Below, piece by piece: positions 45,801 through 59,918 of a stretch of 64,000 nt of DNA. Position 1 is the first letter of the stretch. Every line of letters begins with the position of its first letter. Below the pieces are notes generated by a model that worked only from the letters and a program-made list of their open reading frames with translations, made no database searches and was not told the DNA's origin. The translations under genes and the position numbers were made by a program. Location of the stretch: NCBI RefSeq assembly GCF_024713975.1, contig NC_091113.1, positions 12,164,501 to 12,228,500 on the forward strand, written 5' to 3'. Source of the stretch: Paralichthys olivaceus (taxonomy: Eukaryota > Chordata > Actinopteri > Pleuronectiformes > Paralichthyidae).

Positions 45801-47965
45801 CTATGGTGACATGAATCTGAGCTGCATGTGTATTTGATTTTCACTGTGCCCTCCCCCGAGTGACTCCCTGACCTCTGCTTCACTCACAGCTGGGACAGAG
45901 AAGCCATTCAGTTAGCGCAAACCTGGATACCCAAGGAGACGGGTAGGTTAACGGCTGCCGCTCACTCACAGCTACGAACGAAATCTGAATTGAGCTGTTT
46001 TTCCAGCCTGTCATGTTCTATTAGCATACGGCACTGACGAGAGACATGGAAGTGGATATTTGAGACGTGATTGTGTGTTTGTGTTTGAGCTAACTTACTG
46101 TTGTTTTAACTTTGACTCTTCATTCAAAGTTCTCTTCATCGCTGATGCAAAGATCAGCTTTGACAGCTTCCGCAGTGGCATGACAGCGACCGTTAACTCG
46201 AAAACCATTATCACTGTCAATCCCGGTAAGATATTAAAGAAACATTAACAAAAACGAGAGATCTGATATAACCGTTTATTGTGCAATTAATCAAATACAA
46301 AAGTCAAATAATGTGTGAATCGAACCACCAGGATGTGGTGTGCAGTGTAGGAAAAAGAATATCTTCCCGCTGTGCGAGTAGAATATTTTCAGTGAGGAAT
46401 ATGTGTCACAGTCAATCATCATTTGCTCTCAGACACCAGGGAGGCCAGCCTGCTGTTCAGCTTCGCCAAACAAATGTCAGAGTCTGGAGCTCTGGATCAA
46501 GATGAGAAGCCAGAGGACGTTCCCGGTGGGTTACACTCAAGTTCTGAGACCAGTGTGGCTGAGATCATAGTTTTTTCCTTGTGATATTCTACTGTGTAAT
46601 TCTCTAATTGTCTGCAGCTCCTATGAAACAACCAAAACTAACAATGCATTGATACATCAAGTACTGGCTGTGTGGCCTGTGTAGCTGTGTATTCCTCTAA
46701 GCCATGGGCCCACACTGTCACAGCCACTAACATGTTTAATCTCGAAAAGAACCCAAGTAGTTTTATTTTGTTGTTTAAATTGAGTTTGACCCAAAATACC
46801 TTAAATACTAACCGTTACACTGTGATATCCACGGCTGAAAGTAGTCCCCAACAAGCACACACTTCAATACTGCAATACTACTATAATACTACTTAAATGT
46901 TCACTAGAATTGAATTTAATCTCCACCCACCATTTTTTGTTAGGAACTTTTCACAACATAATACAACACATCTTTTCAACCACCTTGTTGAATATTAAAA
47001 CCTGAGGTAGCACATCAAATTAACAGATGACAATGCAGTCTGTGTTAAGAAAGTGGCTGCAGACATGGACGTGTTCCTGCTTTTGTCTCTGCAGTGGATT
47101 CCATCGTCGACGTGTACACGGTGAGCCAGCTGAAGCAGAAGGCCAACGAGAGTCCTGAAGCTTTCTTTGGCATCACGTACAGCTTCATGTCCAAACTCGA
47201 CCTCGACACCTCTGTTTCCAAAGTCATCAAGACACGGTGGTGAGCTCAAACAAGCTGAGACTGTGGATACTTCTTTTTGCCTCTCTGGTCCGTGAACAAT
47301 CCCTCCATTAGTTTTGTCTCCTGTTTCAGCTCCAGGTGTAAGTTCCAGGTGACTGATGATGCACAGAGTTGTACCAGCCTGCTGTGCACAGGGACGGATC
47401 AGGTGCTGTCAGCCACCACAGGCTTTGACCTGCTGGTGGACTTCACAGATCACACCGGCACCCTGCACGCCTGCACCCTCAGAGGTCCAGTGGCAGAGAA
47501 GACACTTGGCTGCACAGTTAGTGCCAATTTACAGAAGGATGGTTATTAAGCATCATCTCTTAATGTAGTAGCCCCTATGTTCAGGGATAAAAGAACATAT
47601 GAGAAGAGAGATGCATCCTGATACATGTTGGAAATATGTTCAACTTTCTGCATCTGTACTTCAGCTCTCCGTTTCATCTGTTGCAGACAAAAGAATTCAC
47701 CAGTCTGACCGACGATGAGCGAACTGCAAAGAAGTGGAAATTTCTTCTGGAGAGATGCAAAATATACGTGAAGGTACAGCAGCTTTTGATCCTCTGCCGT
47801 GCCACGTCAGTGTTAAAGGAAATCACATGTTCTAATTCCTACACTATGTTGTAGATCCTGCCTTCCACTAAGACGAGGAGTGGGATCAGGGGAGCGGTGG
47901 TCGCCTGCTCTCTGGCCGACCCCGGGGAGGTGAAACAGCACATGTCTGCCCTGCTGAGCCTCTGA
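42814..47965 (+). CDS. meiob: Meiosis-specific OB-fold protein MEIOB
   Basis: A single-strand DNA-binding RPA1 paralogue that works with SPATA22 in meiotic double-strand break repair. Coding exons: 42814-42873, 43053-43110, 43296-43427, 43855-43927, 44098-44293, 45572-45672, 45890-45942, 46130-46225, 46433-46525, 47095-47239, 47330-47516, 47687-47773, 47855-47965; every junction keeps phase and gives 463 aa. Family words seen are [15 protein letters not shown] (first OB fold), [20 protein letters not shown] and [16 protein letters not shown] (second), [12 protein letters not shown], and [15 protein letters not shown] with VAEKTLGCT (third). A four-Cys zinc-type motif is at C336, C339, C350, C355, with wider final spacing than I recall in mammals. 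In the Trp-containing exon 8 motif, CWDRE is intact. A first-frame extension upstream of MAAYQ is unlikely because MAAYQ matches the usual N-terminal length. Expression should be germline-restricted; the sequence does not show this directly. Confidence 0.93.
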
Positions 47966-47966
47966 T

Positions 47967-47967
<1 letters not shown>

Positions 47968-48009
<42 letters not shown>
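47968..48009. repeat. (CA)21 microsatellite in the meiob 3' UTR
   Basis: An uninterrupted CA run starts two bases after the meiob TGA. It makes the Val/Cys-rich minus-strand open frames there, which are not genes. Confidence 0.95.
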
Positions 48010-48011
<2 letters not shown>

Positions 48012-48196
48012 ACCGGCCAAGTAGGAAAACACATGTTGTATGATCGCAGTCGTCTGTTTGACCTGCTGTTTGCTGCTGTTCTGTTGAAGATGTTAACATG
48101 GGGAAATAGTAATTTTGTGAATCGATGCATCGTGGGCATTATTTAATTAACCTATTTATTCATATATTTAAGAATGTTCTGTTGGTTTAACTGCTT

Positions 48197-48317
48197 ATTA
48201 AAACTGTTGAATTAACTAAACTATTCATTTATATTTTTTATAAATATATTCACACATTTATTTATGTAATTTATATATTTGTCAAGTGTCTCACGCAACT
48301 GTCATTGTTCCATTAAA
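48197..48317 (+). terminator. Candidate meiob polyadenylation signals
   Basis: ATTAAA occurs at 48197-48202 and again at 48312-48317, in an AT-rich stretch 230-350 bases after the meiob stop and before the mlst8 promoter. There is no AATAAA in between, so one of these variants is the likely signal. Confidence 0.4.
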
Positions 48318-48519
48318 TGTGATTTAATGAGAAACCAGACGTATAGAATGTATGACTTGGCGTTTTGTGGTGGGGTTTGTAATCAAAAGTATATTTTGAC
48401 TAAAATTAAAATGTTGATTGCACCACATCTCTATTGACCCAGGGTGTTTTACTTTCATGTCATCCATTTCTATTGCAATGATTCGTATTAGTCGGTAGAT
48501 GGTGCGAGTGCACCGATTA

Positions 48520-48605
48520 AGAATCCCGGAACTTTTAAACTACTACATGTTGCCAGGGGACACATTACAGGGACGTACTAAACTCATCGTCAACATCAAC
48601 TGAAG
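48520..48605 (+). promoter_or_regulatory. mlst8: mlst8 core promoter and 5' UTR exon
   Basis: An ETS-type word CCGGAA at 48526-48531 lies just before a predicted noncoding exon ending at AAG|GTAAAG (48605). The paired acceptor is CCTCAG at 48864-48865. An 18-codon upstream ORF (ATG 48547 to TGA 48601-48603) would finish two bases before the donor. No TATA box is visible, as expected for a housekeeping gene. The transcription start is inferred, not seen. Confidence 0.4.
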
Positions 48606-48745
48606 GTAAAGACAACTTGTCTTTTCTCTTTGTTTTTCTTTATTTAGAGACAGAAGCTGTTGTAAGTTATTTCCTACAATAAGACAAAGACACGGTGTGT
48701 CAGATGATTGTATGAATTCCCTGACAGGCGGAGTCAAGCTACTTT

Positions 48746-48757
48746 GCTAACGTTAGC
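48746..48757. repeat. Perfect palindrome GCTAACGTTAGC
   Basis: A 12-base perfect palindrome in the mlst8 5' UTR intron. A near match, GCTAATGTTAGC, lies at 42619-42630 in the meiob 5' intron, and related words cluster upstream of zdhhc4. Confidence 0.6.
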
Positions 48758-48899
48758 CTGTGCGTTGTAAGATTCGTGTTTTCTTTACACAGCACGAGAA
48801 TAAACACACCACGTTGTGTTTAATGCACTGACGCTGCAGTAAGTGTCTGCCTGTCTGCTCCTCAGTGTCTTACCTTCCTCCCTCCCTGCGGTATCGAGC

Positions 48900-50908
48900 A
48901 TGAACGTGAACCAGGGCACGGTGGGCAGCGACCCGGTCATTCTGGCCACGGCTGGTTACGACCACACGGTACGCTTCTGGCAGGCCCACAGCGGCATCTG
49001 CACCAGGACCGTCCAGCACCAGGACTCTGTATCCTCCACACTCACAGGGTGTTAGAAGCGGCCAGGGACAGTATCTTGTCTCCTGAAGTCTGAAGAAAAT
49101 GTGGTCTGAGGTGTCTTTCATAAGTAGGACAAGTCTTTCCAGTGTGTTTAGATGACATAAGCATTTCATGGTGTCCCTCTGCTCTAGAGAACCTTGTTCA
49201 AGTTGTCTTATAGTGAATCCATGATTACTACCTAGCTGTTAAATGTTATAATAAATAATAAACTATAAACCTCAACATTTCCTGCCAGCAAGTAAATTCA
49301 CTTGAGGTGACACCAGACAGGAGTATGATTGCAGCTGCAGGTTGGTGAAGTTTTTTGTTTGTTTCTTCCAATCCTTTAATACTTGGACTGCTTAATCAAA
49401 GTCATGGCTTCATTATGTCATTCAATCTTTTCTAGGGTATCAGCACATCCGTATGTATGACCTGAACTCCAACAACCCCAACCCTGTGATCAACTACGAT
49501 GGAGTAACCAAGAACATCACGTCTGTGGGCTTCCATGAAGATGGGCGCTGGATGTACACGGGGGGAGAGGACTGCATGGCTCGCATCTGGGACCTGAGGT
49601 ATGGGAATGCGTGCTCACATCGTATATGATAATCTCTATATATTCACACTTTTACTCCTGCTCCTTTCTATAGGTCAAGAAATCTGCAGTGTCAGAGGAT
49701 TTTTCAAGTCAACGCTCCAATCAACTGTGTTTGCCTGCATCCTAACCAGGTGAGCCACTGACATGTTACTTGTTATTTAATAGTCTGAGATAAAAGGGTG
49801 TTTATTTTATTACTTTATGTCAATCAGAGCGTGTGGTTTACCGTCGGACGATGTCAGGAAACGCTGATGTTGTGTCTTTCAGGCCGAGCTGATTGTAGGA
49901 GACCAGAGTGGAGTGATTCATATCTGGGATCTCAAGACTGACCACAACGAACAGCTGATTCCTGAGCCCGAGGTCTCGATCAACTCAGTCCACATTGACC
50001 CAGATGCCAGTTACATGGCGGCAGTCAACAGCTCGGTCAGTGCACGAACAGTCCAAATAATGTGGAGGGTCAAGGTAAATCCTACAACTGAAACCCCCTC
50101 CTTTGTCCTCCTGAACAGGGAAACTGTTACGTGTGGAACCTCGCTGGAGGCATCGGAGATGAAGTGACTCAGCTCATTCCCAAAACTAAGATCCCAGCAC
50201 ACAAACGCTACTCGCTCCGCTGCAAGTTCAGCCCCGATTCAACGTGAGTATCCCTCTCTTTACACACTAGCTGTCCAGAAACTGCTGTTATTTACCATAT
50301 CTGCTTTTGTTTTCTCAAAAAAAAACCAGTTTACTGCACTGATGGTGATGATATAAACTGCCTGTGTTTGTCCTCACCTCCAGACTACTCGCCACCTGCT
50401 CAGCAGATCAGACCTGTAAGATCTGGAGAACGTCCAATTTCTCACTCATGACTGAACTGAGCATCAAGAGCAACAATCCCGGAGAGACGTCGAGAGGCTG
50501 GATGTGGGACTGCGCCTTCTCTGGAGACTCCCAGTATATTGTGACTGGTCAGTACACGCGCCCCAGCAACAACGCAATTTCAAGACACTCTACTAGCAAA
50601 ACCATTCCATTGTGACATGATAAGCTTTTGGACAGCAGTCATATCGTCCATCTTTATATGTGGTCTGTGGTTGTAGTTAGACCTGCCTCTGAAGCTCTGT
50701 AAGAATAATCTTTCACTCAGTAGTGTTATGACTTAGCTGACCGTCATTATAAAGTAAGTTATATATATAAGTTTGTCTTCTGTCCGCAGCGTCCTCAGAC
50801 AACCTGGCTCGCCTGTGGTGTGTGGAAACCGGTGAGATCAAGAGGGAATACAGCGGCCACCAGAAGGCCGTGGTGTGTCTGGCCTTCAATGACAGTGTGC
50901 TGGGCTGA
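48900..50908 (+). CDS. mlst8: Target of rapamycin complex subunit mLST8
   Basis: A seven-bladed WD40 propeller that binds and stabilises the mTOR kinase domain in mTORC1 and mTORC2. Coding exons: 48900-49028, 49289-49340, 49436-49598, 49674-49749, 49883-50035, 50119-50243, 50384-50547, 50790-50908. They join in phase to 326 aa, the length I recall for the mammalian protein. Identity with the family is near complete, for example [76 protein letters not shown] and [20 protein letters not shown], ending AFNDSVLG. The WD-type endings (RFWQ, RMYD, RIWD, HIWD, YVWN, KIWR, RLWC) count seven blades. The exon 1 donor (GTATCC) and the exon 5 and 7 donors (GTCAGT) are weaker than consensus, but phase and homology require them. 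Confidence 0.96.
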
Positions 50909-51378
50909 AGAGGAAGGAGGTGAACTGGCAGGACATGGCAGACGGTCGCTGCAGGGGGTGGCATAAAGACTCTTTGGAAGATGTGACTCAAAACCAGACG
51001 ATGTACGTCTCTTGGCATCAATGGGAATTTTTAAAAAAGTTCTCCCTGAAATTATCTTGGAAGAAAGCAGGGGCTTGTTTGAACGTAATGACGGTTCTTC
51101 CTGCCAGATGCCTGTAAGTATTCAATTATGGACTTGAGGTTTGAGTCTGATGAAAATACACAATAGTGTTTATCGACTTCCCCACAGGTTTTAACTTCAT
51201 TTCTCAGTGCAGAAACAAATACAATTTCAAGTCTTTGTTTTTATAAGTACACTGTATTTATTGAACCAAAAGGACCACGTTATTCTTCACCTTCATAATT
51301 GATCTGTCATGTATGATAATTCATTTAATGCTCTATATTTAAAGATGTGCTATTCTTGATGATTCCACGTGGATTGAG

Positions 51379-51384
51379 AATAAA
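51379..51384 (+). terminator. mlst8 polyadenylation signal
   Basis: AATAAA, 471 bases past the mlst8 stop codon. It is followed within 30 bases by a T-rich stretch (TTTTCATTTTTTCACT). Confidence 0.7.
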
Positions 51385-51455
51385 TGGTGATAATATAAAT
51401 GTTTTCATTTTTTCACTCTGTCGAAGAAAAACTGAAGACAAATTAACCAACATCT

Positions 51456-51461
51456 TTTATT
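51456..51461 (-). terminator. bricd5 polyadenylation signal
   Basis: AATAAA on the minus strand (TTTATT on +), 384 bases past the bricd5 stop. Only 71 bases separate it from the mlst8 signal on the other strand. Confidence 0.65.
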
Positions 51462-51844
51462 AGGCAGATCAAAACACTGCAACAGGAATGGCTACACATA
51501 ATACAACTGCAGTAGTGGGTTACAGGAAATACAATTGGAGGCATGTACCAAAAAAAGGGATTCTTTCTTCTGTAATCTCTGAAGCGTGCCACCAGAGGGT
51601 ATTACACATGAAGGGGGTGACGATGGGGCTCCGGCGATAACTGTGACAGCCTGTCTTCATGTCTTTGCTCTCTCTGAAGGGTGGAAACTGGTTTACCGGC
51701 GGCTGTATGGCACAAAGGAAACAGTCAAAGCTGCCTTTTGTTCTGTTCTTTTACAATTTTCGGTCTTGCAGAGGGACACCTAAAAAGACAACTTTGCCTT
51801 TTCCCTGATTGTTTGCGGGGAGGAGAAGAAGTGAACACGTACAG

Positions 51845-55262
<3,418 letters not shown>

Positions 55263-56712
55263 CCTGTGTCCCTTGACGGCTCCTCACTGCCTTCTTGTGG
55301 CTATCGACATGGAGCTGCGGTCATGACCAGCACCGACTGAGACTCCGTTCACCTGGTCAGCTCCTCTTTGTCAGACCTCCCACCTTTTTCTTCCCCCACC
55401 ACCACCTCCTCCTCCTTTACCTCTCCAGTCCCTTCACACAAAAAAACCCTGAATCCGCTTTTGTCTTCCTGCAATTTCCTCATTTTTTCCCTTCGTCTTT
55501 CCTGCCTGATATGACTTAATGTGCCTCTTTAGCATCATCCATCCTTTCATTCACTCTTATTCTTAACGTGCACTCACATGAGGAGTTGGCCGCCCGCCCC
55601 GGGCCGCACAAAGGACAAAGGGAAAGTCTCTCTCATCAGGTGAGAGTTGATATGCTGCTGTAGTCCAGCCGATGACAAGCCCCAAGGTGACTTTAAGCGC
55701 AGGGTTAAGAGGCAAGTGAGCCATGTTCACTTTGAACAGAAAGCAGAGATGGATGCAGTAAGGACAGATTATGTTTTATTACAGACTGGATTTCAGTGAC
55801 AGCAGGAGGAACAGAGAGTGGACGGTAAAAAGGAAGACAGATGATCTTAAATCTATCAATAATAACTTGACAGACAAAAAGGACTGGATATAATTTCAAA
55901 ATTCCATGAGTGTAAAAGCAAATATGAGCACAATCTGTTGAGGTGTTGAAATATACAAAGCTCAAGTCATAAAGGGTCAGTGCATTTTAGTTGTATTATC
56001 TGCTTGCACACGTTTCACCGAACTATTGAAACTGTGTGTTTGCTTATTTCCCTTCTTGATTTTGACATGTTGCTTAAGGCGAGATTGCACCACACACAGG
56101 ATCAGGTCTTTCAAAGTACACCACCTCTCTCCTTGACCCAAAAAAGGAACCAAAACTACATACTCTTCCATTTAACACTTAAAAATTGCATTGAAACAAT
56201 ACTGGAAGTCAATTTTTTCATGTTATAAATCCTTTACTTATATAATGTAATGGTTTAGTAAACGACAAAAGTGCTGACGAACTCTGGGTAGCCGCTCTAG
56301 AATATTTTTTTGTCTCCTCTGTCACACAACAGTTGTGAGTTTGTTGTAGCGATGTTCTGAATATTAAGCCACTTTTATACATGACCTCATGAGATGTTCG
56401 GAATATTAAGTCTACATATTTATCAAGATTTTGCCGTTTACATACGAAGAACGCAGCAGGAAAAAAACAACAGGGAAATGTCAGGAGCAGATGAGGTGGC
56501 ATTAACGTAGAACATGCCGTTAAAGGCTCTTGACTCTCATCTTCATCAACATGCAAACATGCTCACTGGAAATTTTCCTGCTGCATTCTCAAATGGACTC
56601 AGTTCCCAGAAAATATCCAGAGCAACTGACTCTGACATTTGAATTCTCACGTACAGATCCTGCGCAAAATCCCAGCAAAATATCCAGACTTCAGCACCAG
56701 TCTGAAAGCAGC
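55263..56712. other. Region between bricd5 start and pgp 3' end
   Basis: It should hold the bricd5 promoter and 5' UTR (about 55263-55600, with pyrimidine-rich sequence at 55385-55500) and, further right, the pgp downstream region. No coding exon on either strand was supported. The segment 55700-56550 is AT-rich and looks nonfunctional to me. Confidence 0.5.
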
Positions 56713-56718
56713 TTTAAT
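56713..56718 (-). terminator. Candidate pgp polyadenylation signal
   Basis: ATTAAA on the minus strand (TTTAAT on +), 103 bases after the pgp stop. It is a common variant hexamer. Other AT-rich options lie further downstream. Confidence 0.35.
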
Positions 56719-56820
56719 GACGATGAACACTGGCGTGTGACAGGCTACCCAACTTCCTCAGATGTGCAGCAGCTAGGCTATCACGTAGCTACTCTTCTGC
56801 TCGACAGACCAGGGGCGCTC

Positions 56821-58539
56821 TCATCCCTGCAGAACTGGGAGGAGATCTGCGATGCTCTCCACGTAATAATCCGGAACCATCCCCTGCCTCTCTGCACAAC
56901 CGCTCTTCTGGTGGGCCTCAGCATCAGCCACCGTGCTGACCCCTGTGAGGGTGAGGAGGGTCTTCAGGCCGCAGTTGGAGCCCAGTAATATATCAGTGTC
57001 TAGGCGGTCGCCCACCATCAGGCAGCGGTTGCGGTCCACGCTGAACTGGGAGTCCACACAGTCGAACATGAAGTGGTTGGGTTTGCCGACAGTCTGGGCC
57101 TGGCGCTGGGCGGCAGTCTCGACGGCCTGTAGCAGGCAGCCTGTACCTGAGGGGGGGGGGGGCGAGTGTCAGGAGGTGATGTGACCTTTTGCTTCATGTA
57201 ACTGCAGATCACTATTTTACTTCATTCTTTGTGCTATCAAAAGAAAATCTGAGCTCTGTGACACATTTTATATAATGTGTTTTGTCTACCATGAAATAAT
57301 TTGTTGTTTTTTTCTATTTGCATGTGTTTTCTTAATTTGCAGTGCGTTGAGCTCTCTCGGCCATCGTAGTATTGGAATGAATGAATGAGTTAGTTAATTA
57401 ATAGAACTTAATTGTCCACTACGAGTGGAAAACTGCCTTTGGGTCACCAATACAGCATAAAATCAGACAAGTGGATGGTTATCATTATTGTAGGCCATGT
57501 ATCCTGAGTTACCTTGTGATTCCCATCCCTTAAAGGTTCAGTGTGTAAGATTTAGGTGTATACATTATATGAAACAACCCTATTGATGTTTCCACTAGTG
57601 TGTAATAATCTAAATTGTATGAATTGCTGTTTTCTTTCCCCTAAAATGGGCCTTTTATATTTAAATACATTTACATCAGGAGCGGGTCCTCTATACGGAG
57701 GCCGCCGTGTTTTTTACAGTTGTCAAAACTAAACAAACTAAACACATTTTGAGTTTTTATGAGCAACATGCAAGTTCACCACTAGATGTCACAACATTCT
57801 ACACACTGAACCTTTAAATAAAGTTAATCAAAACCTTATATCTTAGATAGATAGATAGATAGATAGATTGGGATTGGGATCCCTGAACTAAATGGATCTC
57901 TGATATTTGACAGGAGAGCAGTTGTGTGTGAGTTTGAATCCTACCTGGGACTGCCTTGCCTCCCTCCAGGGGCAGCCTGGTGTCCCTGTTGGTCCCCACG
58001 AACAGACAGCCCTGCTGGCTCAGGTACTGCAGGGCTCTGTTCAGCTTCATGTAGCTGAAGTGCTCATCGAAGCCGACCACCACCGCCTTCACCTCGGGGT
58101 CCAGGGGCACGTTGGCCCAGTCGGCCTGCTTCCCGGAGACGTGGTCCGGTCCCACCCCGGTCTGCTGGATCCCTACGGCCTCCAGCTCCTGCTCCATGGC
58201 TCTGCTGCCGATCAGGTAGACTTTCCCCCGCAGCTCGCACACCGTCTTCAGGTACACGGCGGAGCAGTACGCGGTACCGAACACCTCCTCCTCCCGCACG
58301 TCGAAGCCCAGCTTGGACATCTTGTCGGCGTACATCCTCCGGGTCTTGCTGCTGTTGTTGGTGACGAAGAAGACCCTCTTGCCGCGCTCCTTCAGCAGGT
58401 GGATGACCTCGGAGGCTCCGGGGATGGCCTGCTCCCCGCGCCAGATCACCCCGTCGCAGTCGAACAGGACGCTGTCCACCGACTCCAGCAGCTGCTTCCC
58501 CAGCGCCCCGGTCAACCGAGTGCATTTGGCCGCAGACAT
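56821..58539 (-). CDS. pgp: Phosphoglycolate phosphatase (HAD family)
   Basis: A cytosolic HAD phosphatase that hydrolyses 2-phosphoglycolate, glycerol-3-phosphate and side products of glycolytic enzymes. Two coding exons on the minus strand, 58539-57945 and 57146-56821, join as G|GT to give 306 aa. HAD motif I is FDCDGVIW (Asp27 nucleophile, Asp29 acid/base), motif II is VTNNSS (Thr60-Asn61), motif III is Lys220 in VGKPN, and motif IV is VGDRLDTD (Asp245, Asp250). All catalytic residues are present, and a C2-type cap lies between motifs II and III, as expected for the family. The start ATG 58539 gives [20 protein letters not shown], an N-terminus of normal length. Exon 1 is GC-rich, which creates a long antisense open frame. 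The single intron carries a transposon and a GATA tract. PDXP is the nearest relative; neighbours mlst8 and bricd5 support PGP. Confidence 0.94.
57147..57162 (-). other. C-run polypyrimidine tract at the pgp intron acceptor
   Basis: On the minus strand, an uninterrupted run of Cs sits directly before TCAG at the exon 2 acceptor. Most acceptors in this window use T-rich tracts. Being a mononucleotide run, its length is uncertain in any assembly. Confidence 0.7.
57534..57813. mobile_element. MITE flanked by TTAA (piggyBac-like)
   Basis: A 280-base element within the pgp intron. The left end is AGGTTCAGTGTGTAAG; the right end, read on the other strand, is AGGTTCAGTGTGTAG, giving a 14-base perfect terminal inverted repeat. 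TTAA flanks both ends (57530-57533 and 57814-57817), the target duplication made by piggyBac-type transposases. There is no coding capacity inside. The interior carries the word CACTAGATGTCACAAC common in fish copies. The family assignment rests on TTAA and is an inference. Confidence 0.8.
57845..57868. repeat. (AGAT)6 microsatellite
   Basis: Six perfect AGAT units in the pgp intron, 27 bases right of the MITE's TTAA flank. Confidence 0.9.
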
Positions 58540-58864
58540 GAGCGAGGAAGGACAGAGGCGACAGAATCAATGAAATTCAAAATGTCAACTTCGTCCAACT
58601 ACCGAGCGAAGTCCCGGGAGTGAGCGGCTGTCAGCAGGTTCAGCGGCAGCGTGTGTGGAGAGCTCGTGTGGTAAAGTACAAACCCAGGAAACCGGTTTGG
58701 TTTGAAAAGCGAAGCATTGACATGAACCGGATTGAAGCTCTGACCTTCTACACACAACTTACATCAGATGTGTGTTCACTTCCGCACCGGCTTAAAGGGA
58801 CAGGACCCCGGAGTCAGTGACAGGGCTGCAGCTATGAGCTTCAGGGGCCTGGGGGGGGTATGAT
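58540..58864. promoter_or_regulatory. pgp 5' UTR and promoter region
   Basis: CpG-containing sequence directly upstream of the pgp ATG on the minus strand, without TATA box or coding signal. The promoter is assigned by position only. Confidence 0.4.
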
Positions 58865-59350
58865 GCAAATCTGATTTTGTCCCCCAGGTGAGCCAGATCT
58901 GATAGTTTAATGTCAGTGTGAACATCACAAATCACATGCAATCTGATCTTTTCACATCAGATTCAGATTGTTTTTAAATGTGACTTCAGTCTAAGCAGCC
59001 GTGTGACCAGTATCTGACTTCAATGCGACTTTTACGTCACCCTACATCGACATTCCTCGTAATTTTTGCGAAGGGACGGGTGGGAGACTTGGAAGACGGC
59101 AACAACAGAGGTTGTATCGTAACCGGTCTGTGTATGAATGCCTATCAGGAGAAACCGTGGACGCTCACATCTGTGGCCTCCATGTGTTTACAGACTTCTG
59201 CTCCTTGTTTACTTCCTCTCACAGCATCCATACACTGACGTCTTCTTCTTGTTCCTCACATCAGGGCCATGACCAGTTCACATTGGAGTTTGATCCAGGC
59301 CACATTTAAAAAGATAATGTGAACAGCTGCATAAAACAAATCTGATCTAG
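58865..59350. repeat. Degenerate fish repeat upstream of pgp
   Basis: CAAATCTGATTTTGTCCCCC at the left and TGATCCAGGCCACATTTAAA followed by ATGTGAACAGCTGCATAAAA at the right are words of a common fish DNA-transposon-like repeat. Ends are approximate. The stretch separates the pgp promoter from the zdhhc4 3' end. From 59350 to 59830 I see nothing recognisable. Confidence 0.4.
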
Positions 59351-59837
59351 ATAAAATCTGAGCTGAGCACTGAGGCTTGCAGTGTTTCCCTTTTACAAAC
59401 ATTGTGAATGCAACAATTTTGCCTCTGGGCTGTTTGTGTGTTTTCACCAGATGAATTCTCCAGCTGGTTTTGTTAACCGCTGACACAAAGGTTTTATTAA
59501 ATGTTTTCATTAAATAATCAATTTCCTTCAAATCCCTAATCAGCAATCACCCAACAAAAAAAATACAACTGTATCTAAAGTATGCGATTCACAGAGAACT
59601 AATTGCATGTAATGTAATTTGCTCCGGCTCAAGAAACATTTGTGCTTTGATTGAAAGCAGCCATAGGAATAAAAAGGGATTAAATAAATCTTTTTTAAAT
59701 CTGCAGCTGGAACATTATATTAAAAGACATTGATCTGACATGACAAGGATAACTTTTGTTTGGAGCACAGATTTTGAATTCACTACATCTCATGGGAGAT
59801 AGACACCAGAGCTCATATATATACCACAAATGTAAAC

Positions 59838-59843
59838 TTTATT
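59838..59843 (-). terminator. zdhhc4 polyadenylation signal
   Basis: AATAAA on the minus strand (TTTATT on +), 76 bases past the zdhhc4 stop, in a short AT-rich tail. Confidence 0.65.
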
Positions 59844-59918
59844 TCAACAGTCAGACAGTAAATGCCAAAGGGACGTACATTAAATGCAGCATAACAACAC
59901 AGGGGGCAGTGTCTGTTT

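Noticed and set aside
47231-47238. Alternative donor ACG|GTGGTG for meiob exon 10
   Set aside because: The donor three bases later (GTGAGC at 47240) is stronger and restores the conserved first zinc-motif Cys; the other loses phase.
56530-56988. A 152-codon plus-strand open frame over the pgp 3' end
   Set aside because: Its right half is antisense to pgp exon 2 and the left half has no recognisable protein features or splice partners.
57907-58623. A 238-codon plus-strand open frame antisense to pgp exon 1
   Set aside because: It mirrors a GC-rich coding exon with strong third-position bias, has no domain words, and pgp on the other strand has all HAD motifs.
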